Below are positions 25,480 to 37,371 of a stretch of DNA of 64,000 nt, one piece after another. Origin of the DNA: Myotis daubentonii. Lineage: Eukaryota; Chordata; Mammalia; Chiroptera; Vespertilionidae. The stretch is taken from contig NC_081850.1 in NCBI RefSeq assembly GCF_963259705.1, positions 35,573,892 through 35,637,891 on the forward strand. Direction: 5' to 3'. A program made the position numbers and the translations under genes. Positions within the stretch are counted from its first letter, which is position 1, and each line of letters begins with the position of its first letter. The notes below the pieces were generated by a model that was not told the DNA's origin, did not search any database, and saw only the letters and a list, made by a program, of their open reading frames with translations.

Positions 25480-28077
25480 TGACCATGAAAAAACGCACAC
25501 AAAAAAACCAGGCATTGTCTTGCGGGCTGAAACTTTTTATCGCTCTCTCTCCCGCCAACGTCCGTCCCCCCCTTCCCACCCCCGCCCCCAGGCTGTAATT
25601 ATAAATCTGCCCCCTTTCTCTTCTGCAGAGAGGGAGGCAGGCACAAAGAACATTCCTGCCAAACCTGCCTCTTTTCTAAAGGACTTCAAGCTTCCAAATG
25701 CCAATGGGGGAAAAACAGCTGAGGGGCCGAACGCCTTAAAAATAAATAAACCCGCCCCAACCCTTCTGTCACTTTGTGGACCAGACACGGCACTGGGACG
25801 TTCCCTCACCTGTCTGTCATCTTCGGTAAAACAGATACACAAATTTGGAGGAACAACCCCTTTGGGGGCGGGGCGGGCGGGTTAGGGGGGAGTTGAAGCA
25901 TGGAATCTGCTTTTGATTTAAGGAGGGAATAGATCTCTTTTTCTCTACAGACCACAGAATCTTCTCTCCCACCCCACGTTTAAGGCCAATTACAGCTACA
26001 AACAGTAAACTGCTGGCACTTTGCGGTTTTGAGACCTCTTGTTCCAGTTTTACCAGCAATACAGTACTTTGGCGGGAGGAATGGGTCAGTGTTTGCTGAG
26101 ACAATTTTATTTTTAGTTTTATGAAATGTGAAAGAATGTTAGGTTTTAAATCACGGGCCTATTATTTTAGACTCAGATTGATGTAGGTGCTTGACTCTTA
26201 AAATTAAAACTGCTCCTATACAACAGTGTTATGAAAGTATGATTTATTCTTTATTTTGTAATGTAATGGCTTAAATTAGTCATTCAAAGTGCACTGTGAC
26301 TACTTGGTTGAGGATTTTTCTCCCTCGAGTAAAATCCTATTTTAAGGCCACTTCACTGTTGCAAATTGACTCTATTTGAGCAATCTGGTCTGAAATGCAG
26401 TTCTAGGATGCTTAAAACTACGCGCTGCATCCCTTGAAGACGCCAGGCAATGGAAAGAACACCGAATGCTGCATGTGGTCATAAAGTGGCAAGAACTGTT
26501 TACCTTGCTGGTCCACTGCTGGCCCAAGTAGAGTCTGCAAGGGACCATTTTCAGGGGTGTCCACGATCGCCCACCCTGTCCTTTTCTAAGGCCTTGCTAT
26601 TTGCTTGTCAATTTTATCTTCATAATTTTCTCTCTATCCCAACGTGAATCTCAAGACAATAAAAGATAACACATCTAAGAGAAATAGAATGTAGTGTGCC
26701 CTGAAGAATCTTTTGTAAGAACTTTCTCTGCCTGAGGATATGCCAGTGTAACTGCTAACTGCTAACTGGAAAAAAAAAATACAGCCAGGAATCTTAAACA
26801 AAATTAGCAATGTAGTTAAAGTATAACTTCTAACTGCCCAATAAATTGCAACCAGTAATATAGCCAGATAGCCTCGTTGTCTATAAAAGGGCTTTAACCT
26901 AGTGGCAATATTTATTACATTAGGTAATATTAGGTTTTAATTTGGGGGAAGGACTAATTTGGGGAGGGACTAATTTGTTTCCCTGACATGCCAACCTCAC
27001 ATGCCATTTTTCAGAAATTGATGACTTTACCATATTTCCTTGAGAATAAGGGTCCTTTATCCCTTTAAGACTCTACCTCCACTTGCCATGCCTAATTTCA
27101 AAAGGAGAACAATCTTAGTAAGATACCAGAGGAAGAGATCAGCCATTTTTTCTGGCATTTTGTCGGAGGGAAATGGCTACATATATATTCTTTGTTACAT
27201 ATATATATATTCGTCAGCTCATATAAAATGTTGATGCAATACCTGGAGAGATGGGTATCCATGTATTGTATGCACAACTGTGGTAACTGAAAAATAAAAC
27301 CTGTCATTGGGAGCAGAGATTAAGTATAGATATTCCATCCCGTACTCCCTTCACAATGGTCTAAGAAAGCACCACCTTTTCCCTTCAGGTCTTTCCTCTG
27401 AAGAATTTTCTTGTTTGTAGCTTGCAATGCAGCAAGTATGAATTTTATAAAATAAGACTTACGCTCAGGAGAAATGAAAAGGCAGCACCATTCACTCGGT
27501 ACAAAAAGAAGATTGTAGAACATATAGCATGAGCTTCCCATCTGAGGTAAAGCAAAATTTAAGAATTGATGTTAAGGAGAAAAATGATGGGGTTCTGTTG
27601 TTTTGCAGAAAATCACATGAAAGCAAATATAGTTGGAGGCTAAAAGGACTCTGGGAGGCTGCACAGGATGTTATACTCACATGAAGCTTTGCCTTTAGGA
27701 CTTTGATGAGTCATAATGTGTTCTCTGAACTTGCTTTTTCTCTATCTAGTTTAGCTACCAAGGGATAGAAGTCACCTTTTCATGTTTGTATGGCCACATT
27801 CACTGGTTATGTAAGCCTGCGATGGTTGACGTTCTATATAATGTAGATTTGGGGGTTGAAAACTGATATGTAGTTATAACACCTTCATAAAGAAAATGAC
27901 CATACACAGAGTTAGGCAGCTTCTAGTCCCACCAGGCAAACTGTTGATGCTGACTGAAATGTTGTCCAGCTTCAAACAGGAGCAGGTAAGGCCATAAGGA
28001 ATGAGGTTTTTTTTATCTGCAGTAATGGATGCTAAACTTTGAAAAAGTGAATCAGCTGACATTTAATTTAGTGAAAG
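25480..28077. other. Intergenic sequence upstream of SMARCA2
   Basis: AT-rich, apparently unique DNA beyond the CpG island. A short GC patch at 25855-25885, an A/T microsatellite-like stretch at 27178-27212, and nothing I can name as an exon, tRNA or repeat. Its low repeat content next to a promoter makes it a reasonable place to look for enhancers, but no motif proves one. Confidence 0.6.
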
Positions 28078-28262
28078 GCCATGACGGGGTAGCTCAGTTG
28101 GTTAGAGCGTCATCCCAATATGTGAAGGTTGTGGGTTCAATCCCAGGAAGGGAACATAGAAAAATCAACCAATGAATGCATAAATAAGTGGAACAACAAA
28201 TCGATGTTTCTCTCTCTCTCCCCCCCTTCCTTTCTCTCTAAAATCAATAAATAAAAATTTTT
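28078..28262 (+). mobile_element. VES-related SINE (second head type)
   Basis: Head 'gacggggtagctcagttggttagagcgtcatcccaatatg' with a B box GGTTCAATCCC, then 'aaccaatgaatgcataaataagtggaacaacaaatcgatgtttctctctctctc' and an AAAATCAATAAATAAAAATTTTTA tail. Same subtype as 18793-19016. Confidence 0.88.
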
Positions 28263-31200
28263 AAATATTCTTTTTCATCTCTTACTATAGCCTTTGTTTT
28301 AAAGTCTTTTTGCCTGTTACAAGTATTGCTATCCCAGCTTTTTTTCCATTTCCATGAAATTTTTTTTTCATTCCTTTACTTTCAGTCTTTGTATTTTGTT
28401 CTGAGGTGGGTCTCTTTTAGACAGCATTTATATGGGTCTTATTTTCTTATCCATTCAGCTACCATAGGGTCTTTTAATTGGAGTGTTTAATCCTTTACAT
28501 TTAAAGTAATTATTAATAGTTACATATGTATTGCAATTTTATTCTTTAAAACTATGTTCCTCTGTGTTTTTTTATTTCTTTCTTCTTTTTAAAGAAATCA
28601 CTTTTCTATTACTTGTAATACTGGTTGGCTGGTAATGAACTATTTTTTCTTTATTTTATTTTTAAATATATTTTTATTGATTTCAGAGAGGAAGGGAAGG
28701 GAGAGGGAGAGATAGAAACATCAATGATGAAACAGAATCATTGATTGGCTGCCTCCTGCACACCCCCTACTGGGGACTGAACCCACAACCCGGGCATGTG
28801 CCCTGACTGGGAATTGAACCCATGATCTCCTGGTTCATAGGCTGATGCTCAATCACTGAGCCATGCCAGCCAGGCTCACTTTCCATTTTAAACGATAGCC
28901 GTGCTGGGTAGAGTAGTCTTGGTTGTCAGTTCTTGCTTTTCATCACTTTGAATATTTCATTCTGATCCCTTCTGGCCTGAAATGTTTCTGTTGAGAAATC
29001 AGCTGACAGTATTATGGGAGCTCCTGTGTAGGTAACTAGGTGTCTTTCTCTTGCTGCTCTTATGTTTCTCTTTTTGTCTTTAACTTTGCGATTCTAATTA
29101 AACTGTGTCTTAGTGTGGGCCTTTTTGCTTTCAACTTGATTAGGACTCTCTGTGCTTCCTGGACTTGTGTGTCTTTTTCCTTCATCAGGATAGGAAAGTT
29201 TCCCCCATTATTTCTTCAAATAGATTCTTGATCCCTTGCTCTTTCTTCTCCCTCTGGTATCCCTAGAATATTATGATTGATGTTATAGCAGAGGTCTCTT
29301 AGACTTCCCTCATTGTTTTAAATTCTTTCTTGTGTTGTTCTGCTTGAGTGTTCTTTGTTAACTTGTCCTTTAAATTGCTTCATCAAGCCTGCTGTGATTT
29401 CTTCTAGTGTATTCTTCATTTCAGACTGGTTATTTTTGTTGGTGGTTCTTCTGTCCTTTTTTATGCTTACTGCCTCCTTGTCTAAGTTCTCAATGAGTTT
29501 ATCCAGTCTTCCTTGAGCATCCTCACAATCATTTTTTAAAACTCTATTTGGTAGATTTCATGCTTCTACTTCATTTAGTTCTTTTTTTCTGAGGCTTTAT
29601 CCTGTTCTTTCATTTAGGGCATTTTTCTTTGTCTTTTCATTTTGGCTGCCTCTCTGTATTTGTTTTTGTGTGTTAGGTAGATTTGCTATGTCCCCAGTCT
29701 TGGTAGGGTGGGCTTATGTAGTAGTTTCCTGTGGGGCTTTGTGGTGCAGTCTCCTTGATCACCTGAGCTAGATGTTTCGGGAATTTCCTCCGTATGGGTT
29801 ATGTTAGCCCTTCTGTTGCAGTTGAGTCTTGATTGCTGTTGGCCCCACCATGGTGGAATTGACCCTTGGGCTGGCTGATATGAGGACTGACTCCAAATAT
29901 AACGTATGACTTGCCGTGTCGGGGCTCACCACAAAAGCAGAATTTGCCTCAGCAGGATCTGGTGCCTGCCAAGATGTCCCTGTGGATGTGCCACTTGTGA
30001 AACTAATTGAGTCATGCTCTGTTGTCGCCTGAAGCCCACCACCAGGTGTGCTGGTTCTGGGGCCTTTTGGGACTCCGGTGCAGGTCAATGTCAGATTCTG
30101 CCTGTGTCTGGCCCTGGGCTACCTGTTTGAAGGTAAAAAGGGATCCACAGTTTGTGGCTGCCTCTGCTAGGCCTGGGTGCACAAGGAAGGGGCCAGACTA
30201 CATATCAGGGCCAGCTTCCATCTGTACCGAGCCCAGGGTCAGGTCAGAAAAAGGCTCAAGGCACCAGGAGATCAGCCTCACTGCCACCTGCCTGTGAGGC
30301 TCAGTCATGGAAGAGCCTCTGGCAGTGTGTGAGTTGTGTGGATGGGTTCTCAGTGAGTCACATGGCAGGGGCCAGTAGTATTCACCAGTGGTGTTCCCAG
30401 AGTCACACTGGGCAGCAGTGCTTGGTCTGAGGCCCTCAACAACAGGCTCAGGGTACACCACAGCCAGCCGCAACCTTCTGCACCTGTGAATCTTTTTATT
30501 GGGACGGGGTCTCAGAGTCGTCAGAGTGAGGCCAGCGGAGTTCATCAGACTAGGACAGATTAAGATTTGGCCATGTGGAGGGAGGGCTCTGCACAGAAAT
30601 AAAGGTGCCAGATGTGCAAGGGAAGAATGGCCCTCACTCCAGAGACAGCCACAAAACTCAGTTTCTCTCTGTCTGTGTCTGCTACCCACCGAGTCTGCCC
30701 AGGTCTCCTCTAGAGCCTTCCAAGAAAGTCTCCACTAGAGGCCCAGGCTGGCCACAGCCAGCCTAGTCTTCCAGAGGGTACAGGTTTGGCAGGGCCACAG
30801 GGAGTTGGTAGGATAGGGCTGGTGCATTCCCCCAGGCTGATGCCATATGGAGGGGAATTCTTGCCCCAGGAAAGATGGTGTCTGTGGGTGGTGCAGGAGA
30901 TGGATTCAGCGCAGGGACTTTAGCAGCTGTCCCTCCAGCCCCTCTCCCTGCATCACTCTAGTCTGCTCTGAGCTTTCATGTCTCTGCCAGAGCCCTGGAA
31001 GAGCACCAGCAAATGAGATTTGTGCACTGGCCCTTTAAGTGGGCACCTGATTTTCTACCAGACCCACCCCCAATCTCCATCTCTTACTTGGCGGATGAAA
31101 TTCCCACTGAATTTCAGTGGATGTTCTGTGGGAACCTCTTTCTGGGTCTGGTGCTCCAGGCGAGGGATCCCAGTGTGGTTGAGACTCCTTGCTCTTCAGG

Positions 31201-31640
31201 GGGAACTGTTGCACCTGAGATATTCCTACGGATTCTGTAATGCCACACGTGGCCCACTCTTTATATGTCTCCATGCTTCCTATCACTCTGGATATGACTT
31301 CGTCTGTAATACTGAGTTGTAAGACTTTTCAGCGAGCCCTCAATTGGTTATTTGGGTAGATTGTTCTATAATTTAGTTGTCCTTTGTGTTTGGTCCTGGG
31401 AGGAAGTGAGTGTACCCTCCACCTACTCCCCTGCCATCTTGCATCCCCTCCATCTGTGTATCTTCTGTGGTGAGGTGCCTGTTCAGACCTTACACCCATT
31501 TCTAAATTGGGTTATTTGTTTCCTTATTGTTGAGGATTAAGAGGTTTGTTTTGTAAATATATATTTGGGTACCAGTTCTTTTTCAGATCTGTATTTTGAA
31601 AACACTTTCTCCTAGACTGTGGCTTATGTTAAAACTGGTT
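28263..31640 (-). mobile_element. L1 copy, antisense, with SINE insertion
   Basis: The plus strand carries L1 in reverse: ORF2-side text ('gtattttgttctgaggtgggtctcttttagacagca', 'gtcttttaattggagtgtttaatcctttacatttaaagtaatt'), then after a SINE the upstream portion ('ttctggcctgaaatgtttctgttgagaaatcagctgac', 'cttgctgctcttatgtttctctttttgtcttta'), and a GC-rich 5' UTR-like part to about 31320. Decayed L1 text continues to about 31640. Frames are broken; large internal parts are missing. Confidence 0.75.
28655..28877 (-). mobile_element. VES-type SINE, antisense, inside L1
   Basis: A/T tail at left ('tttttattgatttcagagagg'), then 'ggctgcctcctgcacaccccctactggggac', an inverted B box, and 'caatcactgagccatgccagccagg' at the right. 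Confidence 0.92.
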
Positions 31641-33227
31641 AGAAGACTTACATTCACAAAAATGTCCTCCTCTCTGCTCTCTCCTGTTCCCCCTACAATC
31701 AGGGGCTTCTCTCTCTACTTCCAGGAGCAGCCTGGTGAGTCCCCAGCTTGAGCCTACTTCCTCTGTTTCGGATGGGAAGGTCGTCCCATTTCTGGGGAGC
31801 GAAGAAATGTTGCAGACTGTGGCCTCACCGGGCAGCCTCAGACCAAGGAGACTCTGACCTGACTTTGAATGAGATGACGGCTCTCTCCCTGATTGCCACT
31901 GAGCAGAGCCCAGCTCACAGAAGCTGGATGTGCTGGGTGTGTGGGCTGGGCTGGCACAGGACTGGGGCAGAGGTCACCGCTGGAGGACCTCTGTGGTTTG
32001 GGTGCTGTGACCTGCCCCAAAGCCCCAAGCCTGATGCTCTGACCACTGGCACCTTTTGTGAGGTTCCTTGTAGGTTTCTTCTGCTCACACAAGCTGAAGT
32101 GGGTCCTGCTATGGCAACTGAGAACTCCCCCTGGATAGAGCACGTTCACGGTGGTCTCTGTGACTGGCTGAGCCTCCCTAGACCTGCTTTCCTGGCAGAG
32201 AAGAAGGGGCTCCACTCATGGAGGGAGAGGGAGCAGGCCAGAATGTGCAGGTCCCACCCTCCAGTGTCCTAGACAACTGCTCAGCTCAGTTGAGTTACGG
32301 ATCAGGATGGGGCTGGTGTGGGCTAGGGGCTAGGTAGGGGAGAGGAGGGTTGGGACTTAGGGTGGGGCAGAGGCAGGATGGATGGGACCTTCCCACTGGG
32401 CATGTCACTCTCAGGTGCCCTCTTCTCCACTCCCAGCCCCTCCCCCTCTTTTCTCCCTCCCTAAGGTCTCAGCACTAGGTCTCAGCATCCATGCTTTCCC
32501 AAACAAGGTTCAAAGTGGACAAGGTGGCTCAGTTGGTTGGGCATTGTCCCATGCACTGAACAGTTGCTGGTTCGATGGTTGCATGGTCAGGGCGCATGCC
32601 CAGGTTACAGGCTAAAACTCTGGTAGGGGGAATGCAGGAGATCAATCGGTTGATGCTTCACTCTCACATCAATGTTTCTCTCTCTTTCTCTCTCTCTCTC
32701 TCAAAACCAATAAAAACATTTTTAAAAGTGGTAAGTTGACCTAGGTAGTGGGGAATTTCCTCCAACACCTTAAAATCGTGAATCTCCACTTCTAGAGACC
32801 TGCTGTAAATAAATAAAGATTTATGGATGCAGGTGTTCCCTTCAGCAAATGATGGGAGTGAAAAATCAGAAACGGCTCATGGTCCGCAGCAGGGTCTTTG
32901 GAAATTCTGATGTGGGGACACAGAAAATGCCAGGAGGAAGAGGACTGACTGGCAGTGTCCACCCCTAGGGAAATGAGGTTCCCGAAGGGCACATGATCAG
33001 AATCCTCCCAGACCAACACCTATAAGTACACACACACGCACATGTGAACACACACAGGCACTCACACATGTATGCATGAGCATGGGAACACAGGTACACA
33101 CATGTGCACATTTGGACACTGTGCACACTTAGGGGAAGAACTGGAAATGTGAGCACCCCCATTAGGGTTCTCCTCCCTGGAAGAACTTTGTTCTTTACTT
33201 GATTCTGAATCACTTCAGAATTCATTA
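31641..33227. other. Intergenic sequence with an unassigned 174-codon open frame
   Basis: Moderately GC-rich. An open frame on plus from 31748 to 32272 is the longest here; the predicted product matches no family I recognise, and no splice or polyadenylation signals accompany it, so I do not call a gene. A SINE lies at 32515-32729 and a CA-rich, imperfect tract at 33015-33115. Confidence 0.5.
32515..32729 (+). mobile_element. VES-related SINE
   Basis: Head 'caaggtggctcagttggttgggcattgtcccatgcactgaa' with B box GGTTCGATGG, 'gtcagggcgcatgcccaggtt', 'aatgcaggagatcaatcggttgatgcttc', a long CT tract and an AATAAAAACATTTTTAAAAG tail. Confidence 0.88.
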
Positions 33228-33614
33228 TCTATATAATAAAAGCCTACACTATGGTTATGGCAGAATGACGAGAACAACCAGTCGCTATGATGTGCACTGA
33301 CCACCAGGTGGCAGATGCTCAATGCAGGAGCTGCCCCCTGGTGGTCAGTGCTCCCACAGGGGGAGCAACGCTCAGCCAGAAGCCGGACTCATAGCTGGCG
33401 AGCGCAGCGGCGGTGGCAAGAGCTGAGCGATAAGGAGCAGTGAGCAGGCAGGCTATAAGGAGCGAGGGGTCCTGGACTTCGAGAAGGATGTCTGCCTGCT
33501 GGCAGGTGGACATCCCCTGAGGGGTTCCGGACTGTGAGAAGGTGCAGTCCAGGCTAAGGGATCCCCCTCTTCCCCCGTCCCTCAGTGCACAAATTTTGTG
33601 TAACGGGCCTCAAG
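33228..33614 (+). mobile_element. Non-autonomous Helitron, HeliBat type, 387 bp
   Basis: 5' TCTATATAATAAAAGCC after an A at 33227, the 'cgctatgatgtgcactgaccaccagg' body, and a 3' hairpin (GTGCACAAATTTTGTGTAAC) then CAAG, a one-base decay of CTAG, followed by T. Confidence 0.9.
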
Positions 33615-35077
33615 TTGTGCTATAAAAAACCTTTTGTTTTTGTCAGAAATCCTTTAAAAATAAAACTAAATAATGTATTTAAATGAGTAATCAATGGATA
33701 ACACTGAACATATGACTTTAATATTTTTAGAACTATGTCAAACATGCATTATTAAAAAAATTGAACATTGCCTCAAAGAGAAGATGAGAGATTTGCAAGT
33801 CCCACCCCACAGGTGACCATCAGGAGTGGCTTGGTGGGTATCTCTCAGGTTCTGCGTTTCTCATTCTGTTTGTCTGTCACAGATGAGTGTCTGCCGGTTG
33901 AAATAACATGTGTGTGGTCCAACCGGTAGGGTCCTGGATGCAGACAGTGGGTCCACATGTCTCACATGAGAGGACCCCTGGGGTCTTTATCTCTGGGCAC
34001 ATAGAGACCCCTGCACCCACTTGAGCACCTGCTCAGCTTTCCCCCTCCAGGTGCACCAGGATTGGTGGATCCCATGCCCTCTCCACAGATATTAGTGGTC
34101 TCTCAAATTCCAGGCTATTTCATCAGTGCTCTGTCGGACAGTCTCAAAAATACGCCTCTAAACAATTGTGCGAGAATTTGTGTGGGGTAACCCCTGGGGG
34201 GGGTGGGGCACTGCCGGCGCAGGTGAGCCCCTGTGGAGCTTTGGCAGGTGCTGCTCACTGTTCTCCCAGAGGGTGGCCTTTCCCCCTCCTCCCCAGGGGA
34301 CCTGCTGGGGCCTCTGCTGCCTCCCTTTGTCCCCAGGCTGGTCGTCACCAGCCCAGAAGCCTGCCAGTCTGATGGTCACAGTGCTCTCCCCTCAGTGCCC
34401 GCAGTGGGTGTGTCCCCATCGGGGAGGTGGGGCATCTCTGACAGGTAGAGGTGTGTGCACTGTGCCTTTGGAAGTGCATGTGTTTGGCCTTTGTCCCTTT
34501 TGAAAACACCCACTTTTGAGAGTTTGCTGCACCACAGGGAGGTCCAATCTTCTCTGGCCTTGGGTTGTGAGGAATGATTTCCAGGTTGTGGTTTCTCTTT
34601 CCAAATTTCTGCATTTTCCCTGTTGTTTGTGGGGCACAGGAAGAACCAGCCTTTGCCTGCCTGGCTTCTGGCCCTGGGGTCACACTGAGCACAGAGCCTC
34701 TAACCTGAGATTATGCGCCCACTTACTAAAAGGGCTTCTTCTTCTTTTTTTCCATCTGATCTCTAATCCATGTGGGATTTCCCTTTCAAATAACAAAAAT
34801 GCTATTCAGATAAACACAAACAAAAATAAGTGAGCAGACACAAAAAGGCACCTATTGTAAGAGTCCATGTGTAGGGAACGTCAGAACAGGTAACAGAGCA
34901 GAGACAGAAAGCAGACCAGGGGTCTCCAGGGGCAGGAGGAGTGGGGAGTGAGAACTGTTGGTGCAGGGTTTCTTTTGGGGGATGGAACATCCTCCAACTA
35001 GACGGTGGTGATGCTTGCCCAGCATCGTGACTGTACTTCAGGCTTAGGAATGGCACCATTTAAATACAAACAATAAT

Positions 35078-35087
35078 TTTATTTATT
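35078..35087 (-). terminator. Polyadenylation signals of the left-arm gene
   Basis: Two overlapping AATAAA hexamers on minus (AAATAAATAAAA) directly at and after the stop codon, mirror image of the right-arm site. Confidence 0.6.
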
Positions 35088-36586
35088 TATGAAATTGAAT
35101 CACCCCAGGGAGAAACAATGCATAAAAGAAGAAAGAAGAATAGAGAGAGAAAAAAAGACCCCAAAATTCCCCAAATAATAAAAACTAAAAGATAAACAAT
35201 TGAATAACCCCATGAAGAAAAATAAAACATAAAAAGGAAGCAAAATAGAAGGAAAAGGTCAATGAGAGGGGGTAGCACAAGTTTTTCTGAGGGGACACGG
35301 CGAGCAGTCTCAGCCAGGGGCTCTGGGGCTGGCCCTGCTAGGTTTTCAGGAGGCAGCTCCTCCCCTGAGGCAGGACCCAGGGAGGGCCCCTCATCCAGGG
35401 GTGATTGGGCCTCAGTCATGTCTGCAGGTGCCTCCCAGGCCGGCCCTGGCTCCACAGCTGCCACCAGAGAGGCTGCTGGAGGTGGCAGGACCTCTGGAGG
35501 TGCCCACGCCTCCAGCTCTTCATCCGACTCCTCATTGGACTCCTCATCCGACTCCTCATCCGACTCCTCATCCGACTCCTCATCCGACTCCTCTGTGTAG
35601 ACTTCAGGAGCCGCCTCTGCCTCCGGTGCCGGTGCTGGGGTTGTGAGAGGAGAAAACATCACCCACATGCCTGCTTTTCTATGTGCCCTTCCTCCCCCCA
35701 AGGACATAACAGAAGCCACAGCCCAGGACCCACCACAAGAGGTGCATCCCAGCTGCAGTCCAGAGGGTGGGTGGTCTGGGGCCAGGCTTTGCCCCTGGCC
35801 AGCCTCTGGGGGTGCTCCCTGTGTGCCTGGCACTGAGCCCTCCCCATAAGCTCAGATGCACCACCTCCCCAGCCCACTCCCACCTCCCCCTCCTTCTCAC
35901 CCTCCTGGGGCTCTGCCCCCTGGGGCTGCAGGTCCTCTGGCCCAGTGTGATTCACATGGGCCTGGTGCTCCAGGTAGGCATCACACATTGGGAACCTCTT
36001 GCGGAACCTGGGCGACTGCAGGAATGAGTTGCAAAGTGCGATCCGCCTTTGCTGATTGAGCAGCTTCCAGGACGGAGGTCTGCAGAACCTGATGGCCTTC
36101 TGAGGAGGACTCCATCTCCGGGCACTAAAGGGCCCTGGTTCTCCAGAACCACAGCTGGCCGTATGCACTGCGGGCCTGCTCTGGCCTTTAGTATGGCCCA
36201 GGTGCCCCTCAATGGTGAAGGCAGGGCCGGGGTCTTCATCGACCAGCTGCTGTTCCTCTATGACCCGAGTTGAGCTCTGCAATGACAGTGACAGGCAACC
36301 GGTCCAGAGGCCTCAAGCCCTGCTGGGGCCCTAGTCGCTGCTGCTTCTGCCCACTGGACCTTCTGCTCCCGGATCAGGCCCAGCCCTGTGTCTGCACAGA
36401 CCTCCACCCAGGGGAATAGAGTCACCTCCAGGGCTCGGGATAGACCTCGGGCAGAGGGCACCACCCACACTCCACACCCACCCAGCCAGCCTTGACCCGG
36501 GGTGTGAACATGACTGGTCCACCAGGCTTCTGACCCCTCCTCAGCCTGTTCCTGCTCAGGGCAGGCCCTTTCTATGTGAACCCCCC

Positions 36587-36637
<51 letters not shown>

Positions 36638-36852
36638 GGGGACATCGGGCTGCTCAGGTGGGGTCAGAGTGGTGGCCCGGCCCGCACACAGTCACCCTGG
36701 GCTCCCTGTGTTACCTCTGGCTCCAACCGTGTCGAGGGCGACAGGGGTCTGCGCAGAGTCCTGAACCAGCGGCGGCTGCTGAGGAACCTACTCTCATCGT
36801 TGCCTCTCTTGTGGCCTCGGCCTGGGGACACGGGGAGACAACAGGAAAACAT
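35087..36852 (-). CDS. RALGDS-like N-terminus / acidic-repeat gene, left copy (3 exons)
   Basis: Mirror-image copy of the gene at 37114-38870. Exons 36852-36715, 36276-35901 and 35634-35087, phases 0 and 1, all with AG/GT borders; the donor of exon 2 is GTGAGA here (GTAAGA in the other copy). The joined frame is open for 353 codons. Exon 1 begins MFSCCLPVSPGRG, like mammalian RALGDS-like proteins as I remember them. Exon 2 contains QQLVDEDPGPAFTIEGHLGH and an R/K-rich stretch (WKLLNQQRRIALCNSFLQ). Exon 3 has Pro/Ala-rich sequence around six S-(D/N)-E-E units and a final 60-residue hydrophobic part that could form two membrane spans. It differs from the right copy by at least one residue (Ile versus Thr in exon 2). 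No RasGEF domain. Whether it is expressed is unknown. Confidence 0.55.
36588..36634. repeat. (AC)n microsatellite in the left-copy intron 1
   Basis: About 23 AC units, mirrored by a shorter GT run in the right arm. The length difference explains most of the 9-bp offset between arms. Confidence 0.95.
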
Positions 36853-37113
36853 GGTGTCCTCTCCGGTGTCTCTGTCCGAGTGAGCCGGGAAGGGGCAGTT
36901 ATAGAATGGGGCTGCCTGGTTACCAGGTTCTGTTGGGCTCCGTCGTCAGGAAGTGAGGTCACCCCTGGGTCCCCCACCCCGAGCATCTCCTCAGACATGA
37001 GCCGTGACCTCACTTCCTGACGATGGAGCCCAACAGAACCTGGTAACCACGCAGCCCCATTCTATAACTGCCCCTTCCCGGCTCACTCGGACAGAGACAC
37101 CGGAGAGGACACC
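36853..37113. promoter_or_regulatory. Shared central segment, putative bidirectional promoter
   Basis: 261 bp between two outward-facing ATG codons, made of two mirror-image flanks and a 41-bp unique spacer (36963-37003). Each flank has CAGGAAGTGAGGTCAC-type sequence (ETS-like GGAAGTG next to a TGAC half-site) close to the spacer and a TATA-like TCTATAAC about 50 bp before the ATG. Each copy therefore has the same core promoter. Function is inferred from layout only. Confidence 0.45.
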
Positions 37114-37328
37114 ATGTTTTCCTGTTGTCTCCCCGTGTCCCCAGGCCGAGGCCACAAGAGAGGCAACGATGAGAGTAGGTTCCTCAGCAGCCGCCGCTGG
37201 TTCAGGACTCTGCGCAGACCCCTGTCGCCCTCGACACGGTTGGAGCCAGAGGTAACACAGGGAGCCCAGGGTGACTGTGTGCGGGCCGGGCCACCACTCT
37301 GACCCCACCTGAGCAGCCCGATGTCCCC

Positions 37329-37371
<43 letters not shown>

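Larger units (their letters stand above)
22080..25480. promoter_or_regulatory. SMARCA2: CpG island / SMARCA2 promoter region
   Basis: G+C and CpG density rise abruptly near 22.1 kb and fall near 25.5 kb, in contrast to the AT-rich surroundings. The densest part (22500-23400 and 23600-25350) has many GCGC, CCGCC and GGGCGG-like boxes. It covers the SMARCA2 non-coding exon 1, a second plausible splice donor at 22496 and simple pyrimidine or A/T islands (TAATAATTATT-like stretches near 24500 and 24690). Long open frames on both strands here are expected in GC-rich DNA and I do not call them genes. No TATA box is placed convincingly, consistent with dispersed initiation. Confidence 0.88.
33878..36962 (-). 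repeat. Left arm of a large inverted repeat (palindrome)
   Basis: Reverse complement of the right arm at 37004-40272. From 36962 back to about 34370 the match is almost base for base; the paired ORFs mirror each other with coordinate sums of 73966 near the centre and 73957 beyond the CA tract, so only one net 9-bp length difference occurs over 2.6 kb. Outside about 34370 mismatches become frequent, and the match fades out near 33878 ('ccggttgaaat' against 'acaggcagacat' side). Confidence 0.95.

Noticed and set aside
24900..25502. 200-codon minus-strand frame over SMARCA2 exon 1
   Set aside because: It runs through the promoter and ends with the MKSYS upstream ORF; the GC-rich part is not conserved coding sequence that I recognise.
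29804..31322. Several 75-163 codon frames at 29.8-31.3 kb
   Set aside because: They lie in the GC-rich 5' part of an antisense L1.
34345..34692. 115-116 codon frames in both arms distal to the genes (34345-34692, 39265-39615)
   Set aside because: Frame mirrored only because the arms are identical; no splice, start or polyadenylation context, and no recognised domain.
35262..36273. Open frames on the opposite strand of the palindrome genes (e.g. 35405-35836, 36049-36273, and mirror frames in the right arm)
   Set aside because: They are reverse shadows of exons 2 and 3; the spliced sense model with matching phases explains the region better.
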